Origin: Bacilli bacterium
Lineage (GTDB): Bacteria > Bacillota_I > Bacilli_A > RF39 > UBA660
Assembly (NCBI GenBank): GCA_900772435.1
Contig: CAAHEM010000049.1
Span: 1 to 14,958, forward strand
Direction of reading: 5' to 3'
Length of the DNA: 14,958 bases
This document shows, one piece after another, positions 13,295-14,958 of this stretch; the stretch's first letter is position 1; the number at the start of each line of letters is the position of its first letter. The notes beneath the pieces were generated by a model. That model searched no databases, had not been told where the DNA came from, and saw only the letters and a program-made list of their open reading frames with translations. The translations under genes and the position numbers were made by a program.

Positions 13295-13825
13295 AAGTTT
13301 AAGTGATCCACTAAAAGTTCCTTTGAATGGTTTACCATCAAGTTCACCATCTAAATAGAATGTTCCCTCATATGTTTCAGCAAAAGGTTCATTATCTAAC
13401 TTAGAAGATGATATTTCTTCTTCACATATGTGACTAAAGTAATTTGATACTTTATTAAGATAATCATTATTATTAAAATAACTTTCGGCGTTTTCTTTAC
13501 TTATTTTTCTTACTCCTAAAGCTGAAGAGTATTTTGCGCAAAGTTTTTTACCTGTAACTACTTCATGAGCAACAAGATCACTTGTTCCAGCAGCAATTAA
13601 ATACGTTGGTACATTTTCAATAGAATACATTCTTTTAGTTTCTTTATTATGTGCTTTAAGTTCTTTTTCAGGAATAGGTTCAAAAATTCTAGTAGAATAT
13701 AAAATATCAATTCTTTCATCTTCTCTTTTTGAAAGAACAGGGAATACTCTATCAAATATGTCTTTTAGAGATTCACCATTATAATATATTGCATCTTCTA
13801 CAACTGGTATTAAATAGTATTTCAT
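13274..13825 (-). CDS. Protein of unknown function, convergent with the retron
   Basis: A 183-residue soluble protein I cannot place. It has no signal, no membrane segment and no recognised catalytic motif. The first part (1-140) is mixed alpha/beta with a run of hydrophobic residues around VPTYLIAAGTSDLVAHEVV (72-90). The last 35 residues are a beta-rich tail with a repeat-like pattern, EGTFYLDGELDGKPFKGTFSG (153-173). It has its own start signals on the minus strand: an extended -10 TGCTATCAT (13853-13845) and GAGGTGA before the ATG at 13825. Independent, convergent transcription argues against it being the retron effector, though that cannot be excluded. Confidence 0.65.
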   Translation of the reverse strand: MKYYLIPVVEDAIYYNGESLKDIFDRVFPVLSKREDERIDILYSTRIFEPIPEKELKAHNKETKRMYSIENVPTYLIAAGTSDLVAHEVVTGKKLCAKYSSALGVRKISKENAESYFNNNDYLNKVSNYFSHICEEEISSSKLDNEPFAETYEGTFYLDGELDGKPFKGTFSGSLKLKKRNHI

Positions 13826-13844
13826 AATTCACCTCATTTGTTGT

Positions 13845-13853
13845 ATGATAGCA
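13845..13853 (-). promoter_or_regulatory. Extended -10 promoter of the 13274-13825 gene
   Basis: On the minus strand TGC followed by TATCAT (13850-13845), about 20 bases before the ATG. GAGGTGA lies between them. Confidence 0.4.
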
Positions 13854-13881
13854 TTTTATCATTTAAAAGTAAATCGAAATG

Positions 13882-13890
13882 TGTTATAAT
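13882..13890 (+). promoter_or_regulatory. Extended -10 promoter of the B3/4 gene
   Basis: TGT followed by TATAAT (13885-13890). AAAGGAG (13901-13907) and the ATG at 13915 follow. Confidence 0.5.
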
Positions 13891-13914
13891 TTAGTGAAAT
13901 AAAGGAGTGATGAT

Positions 13915-14622
13915 ATGAAATTTGAAGTATCAAAAGATTTTTTTGATAAGGTAGAGGATGCAGTTTTTGGAGTTGTTGTAGTTAAAAACTTTGATAACAA
14001 GGTTTCATATGACTACATCAACAAAATGTTTGATGAAAGTTTAAAATCCTCAAAAGAAAAATTCTTAAACGTAAAGATTAAGGAAGAACCATGGATTTTA
14101 CCATATAGGGAGGCATTTAGAAGTCTAAATATAAATCCAAATAAATATATGTGTTCTATAGAAGCATTAATGACAAGAATATCTAAAGGTAATGATATTC
14201 CACATATTAACCCAATTGTTGATTTAGGAAATGCATTATCTTTAAAGTATGAGTTACCAATCGGTGTTCATGATATTGACAATTTTATAGATGGAGATAT
14301 TCAAATAAGAGAAAGTGATGGTAATGATAATTTTATTCCTTTCGGAAGTACAGAAGTTGAACATCCAGAAGTAGGGGAAATAATCTACGCATCAGGAAAT
14401 GAAGTTAAAACAAGAAGATGGACATGGAGACAAGGAGAAAGAAGTAAAGTAACTGAAGAGTCAAAAGATTTCTTTATTCCAATTGATGGATTCACATCTA
14501 ATAAAGATAAAATTATTGAGCTACAAGAAGAACTAGTTAAATACTTAAAATATGATTTAAAACTAGAAGTATATAGTGGAATTGTAGATAAAGACAATAG
14601 AATATTTAAAATAGAGGAGTAA
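13915..14622 (+). CDS. Stand-alone B3/4 domain protein (PheRS-beta editing-like)
   Basis: A 235-residue cytoplasmic protein. Residues about 60-215 match the B3/4 domain, otherwise found as the editing module of the phenylalanyl-tRNA synthetase beta chain. Visible conserved blocks: PYREAFRSLNINPNKYMCSIEAL (63-85), INPIVDLGNALSLKYELPIGVHD (98-120) and RRWTWRQGERSK (167-178). Free-standing members are common in Firmicutes and are assumed to bind or deacylate mischarged tRNA, or to act on amino acids, but the activity of this one is not known. The ATG follows AAAGGAG with its own extended -10 promoter. The gene directly precedes a tRNA-Gly gene, from which it is separated by a terminator and a new promoter, so the closeness may be coincidence. 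Confidence 0.85.
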   Translation: MKFEVSKDFFDKVEDAVFGVVVVKNFDNKVSYDYINKMFDESLKSSKEKFLNVKIKEEPWILPYREAFRSLNINPNKYMCSIEALMTRISKGNDIPHINPIVDLGNALSLKYELPIGVHDIDNFIDGDIQIRESDGNDNFIPFGSTEVEHPEVGEIIYASGNEVKTRRWTWRQGERSKVTEESKDFFIPIDGFTSNKDKIIELQEELVKYLKYDLKLEVYSGIVDKDNRIFKIEE

Positions 14623-14638
14623 AACCTCTAATTTTTTT
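14612..14638 (+). terminator. Terminator of the B3/4 gene
   Basis: TAGAGG (14612-14617), a 7-base loop and CCTCTA (14625-14630), followed by ATTTTTTT. The stop TAA is in the loop. Confidence 0.8.
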
Positions 14639-14658
14639 AATAAAATTTAATTTTATAG

Positions 14659-14687
14659 TTGACAGGCAGAAGTTCTTCTAGTATAAT
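14659..14687 (+). promoter_or_regulatory. Perfect consensus promoter of tRNA-Gly
   Basis: TTGACA (14659-14664), a 17-base spacer and TATAAT (14682-14687), the strongest promoter in the window. Transcription should start near 14694. A small hairpin, AGAAAG/CTTTCT (14703-14708/14715-14720), lies in the 5' leader before the tRNA. Confidence 0.9.
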
Positions 14688-14727
14688 GAATTATGCAATT
14701 CAAGAAAGCGAATACTTTCTAAAATAT

Positions 14728-14801
14728 GCAGGTGTAGTTTAATGGTAGAACTTCAGCCTTCCAAGCTGCTAACGTGGGTCCGATTCCCATCACCTGCTCC
14801 A
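14728..14801 (+). tRNA. tRNA-Gly, anticodon UCC, with encoded CCA
   Basis: Cloverleaf of 74 nt. The acceptor GCAGGTG (14728-14734) pairs with CACCTGC (14791-14797), followed by discriminator T and encoded CCA. The D arm is GTTT/GAAC with GG in the loop. The anticodon loop CTTCCAA has anticodon TCC (14760-14762). The T stem GTGGG/CCCAT (14774-14778/14786-14790) is intact. Two oddities: the T loop reads TCCGATT, so position 55 is C (14780) instead of the near-universal U/pseudouridine, and the outermost anticodon-stem pair 27-43 is T-C (14753/14769). The strong promoter and good overall fold say it is expressed. Whether it serves normal translation is open. Confidence 0.9.
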
Positions 14802-14812
14802 TAAGGAAATAC

Positions 14813-14836
14813 GCTCGAACTTTTCGAGCTTTTTTA
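14813..14836 (+). terminator. Terminator 1 after tRNA-Gly
   Basis: GCTCGAA (14813-14819), a 3-base loop and TTCGAGC (14823-14829), then seven T. Confidence 0.9.
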
Positions 14837-14840
14837 TTAC

Positions 14841-14868
14841 AACTAACTCAGTTTGGGTTAGTTTTTTT
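14841..14868 (+). terminator. Terminator 2 after tRNA-Gly, in tandem
   Basis: AACTAACTCA (14841-14850), loop GTT and TGGGTTAGTT (14854-14863), a 10-bp stem with one G-T pair, followed by T up to 14868. It lies only four bases after the first terminator's T-run and its trailing bases. It may act as a backup terminator or as part of the leader of the following gene. Confidence 0.75.
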
Positions 14869-14938
14869 ATGTACCTGCTTCCACGTGTCAGGCTTGGAAG
14901 TCATACAAAGACTATCCTACAAAGAAAGGATGGTATTT
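14869..14938 (+). promoter_or_regulatory. Structured leader of the gene at 14939
   Basis: Two hairpins can form. CTTCCA (14878-14883) pairs with TGGAAG (14895-14900). ACTATCCT (14911-14918) pairs with AGGATGGT (14927-14934, one G-T pair) and covers the ribosome binding site AAAGGA. The first hairpin competes with CCTG/CAGG (14874-14877/14889-14892). No convincing promoter is seen between the second terminator and the gene, so where its transcript begins is unclear. Confidence 0.45.
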
Positions 14939-14958
14939 ATGGTAAATATTATTAAGCA
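14939..14958 (+). CDS. Start of a gene running off the window
   Basis: An ATG at 14939 follows AAAGGA (14925-14930) by eight bases. Only six full codons are inside the window (Met-Val-Asn-Ile-Ile-Lys), too few to name a product. The start call rests on the ribosome binding site and on the hairpin that covers it. Confidence 0.5.

Noticed and set aside
14401..14801. tRNA-Gly 3' end as an integration site of a mobile element
   Set aside because: A short imperfect copy of the tRNA end lies only about 75 bases away, and no integrase or element genes are visible between the copies.
14802..14938. A glycine T-box riboswitch upstream of the last gene
   Set aside because: There is no Stem I with a specifier loop and no T-box AGGGTGGNACCGCG-type sequence. 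The space before the second terminator is too short.

Overview
The window comes from a low-GC Bacillota-type bacterium with a cell wall. The genes are AT-rich, all readable start sites have Firmicutes-like Shine-Dalgarno sequences (AGGAGG, GGTGA), promoters are TTGACA/TATAAT or extended -10 TGnTATAAT, and intrinsic terminators are short hairpins with T-runs that often contain the stop codon. MurE and an MraZ-like protein argue against a wall-less mollicute. Trp is encoded by TGG throughout, and none of the 17 complete genes ends in TGA. A gut-type Bacillota lineage (Erysipelotrichia/RF39-like) is plausible, but nothing here proves it.

Layout. 1-953 (-): 5' part of murE, divergent from two plus-strand small genes (1119-1882), one a membrane-anchored Cys-rich protein and one a DUF1292-like protein. 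A perfect 20-bp palindromic terminator separates them from a minus-strand pair: an UlaG-like metallo-beta-lactamase-fold hydrolase (1902-2528) and an MraZ-like AbrB protein (2561-2992). On the plus strand follow an EamA/DMT transporter (3078-3929), the mechanosensitive channel MscL (3983-4438), and a tight four-gene operon (4513-7773): a DUF4236 protein, a five-helix membrane protein, a DUF1653-flavin split-barrel fusion, and a membrane-anchored zinc-metallopeptidase-like protein. A lone helical protein (7824-8288) has its own promoter and terminator.

8308-12098 is a self-contained export module: a sigma-A promoter with an inverted-repeat operator on its start site, an ABC ATPase, a two-FtsX-domain permease and a TetR regulator. 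The likely logic is TetR repression of the exporter, relieved by an unknown ligand.

The most notable locus is a retron at 12124-13286. An extended -10 promoter places the transcript start at the first base of an 8-nt inverted repeat (a1). The a1 and a2 repeats enclose a structured msr-msd RNA with a TTAGCGAG branch-type motif and a long msd stem. AGGAGG and a 316-aa retron reverse transcriptase follow. The RT has NAxxH and VTG motifs and a YSDD catalytic site. No effector gene is recognisable beside it, and the cassette ends in a terminator whose loop holds the stop codons of both the RT and the convergent neighbour.

13274-14801 holds a minus-strand unknown protein, a stand-alone B3/4 (tRNA-editing-like) protein, and a tRNA-Gly(UCC) behind a perfect consensus promoter. 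The tRNA has an unusual C at position 55. After two tandem terminators, the window ends in a leader that can fold over the ribosome binding site of a gene starting at 14939.
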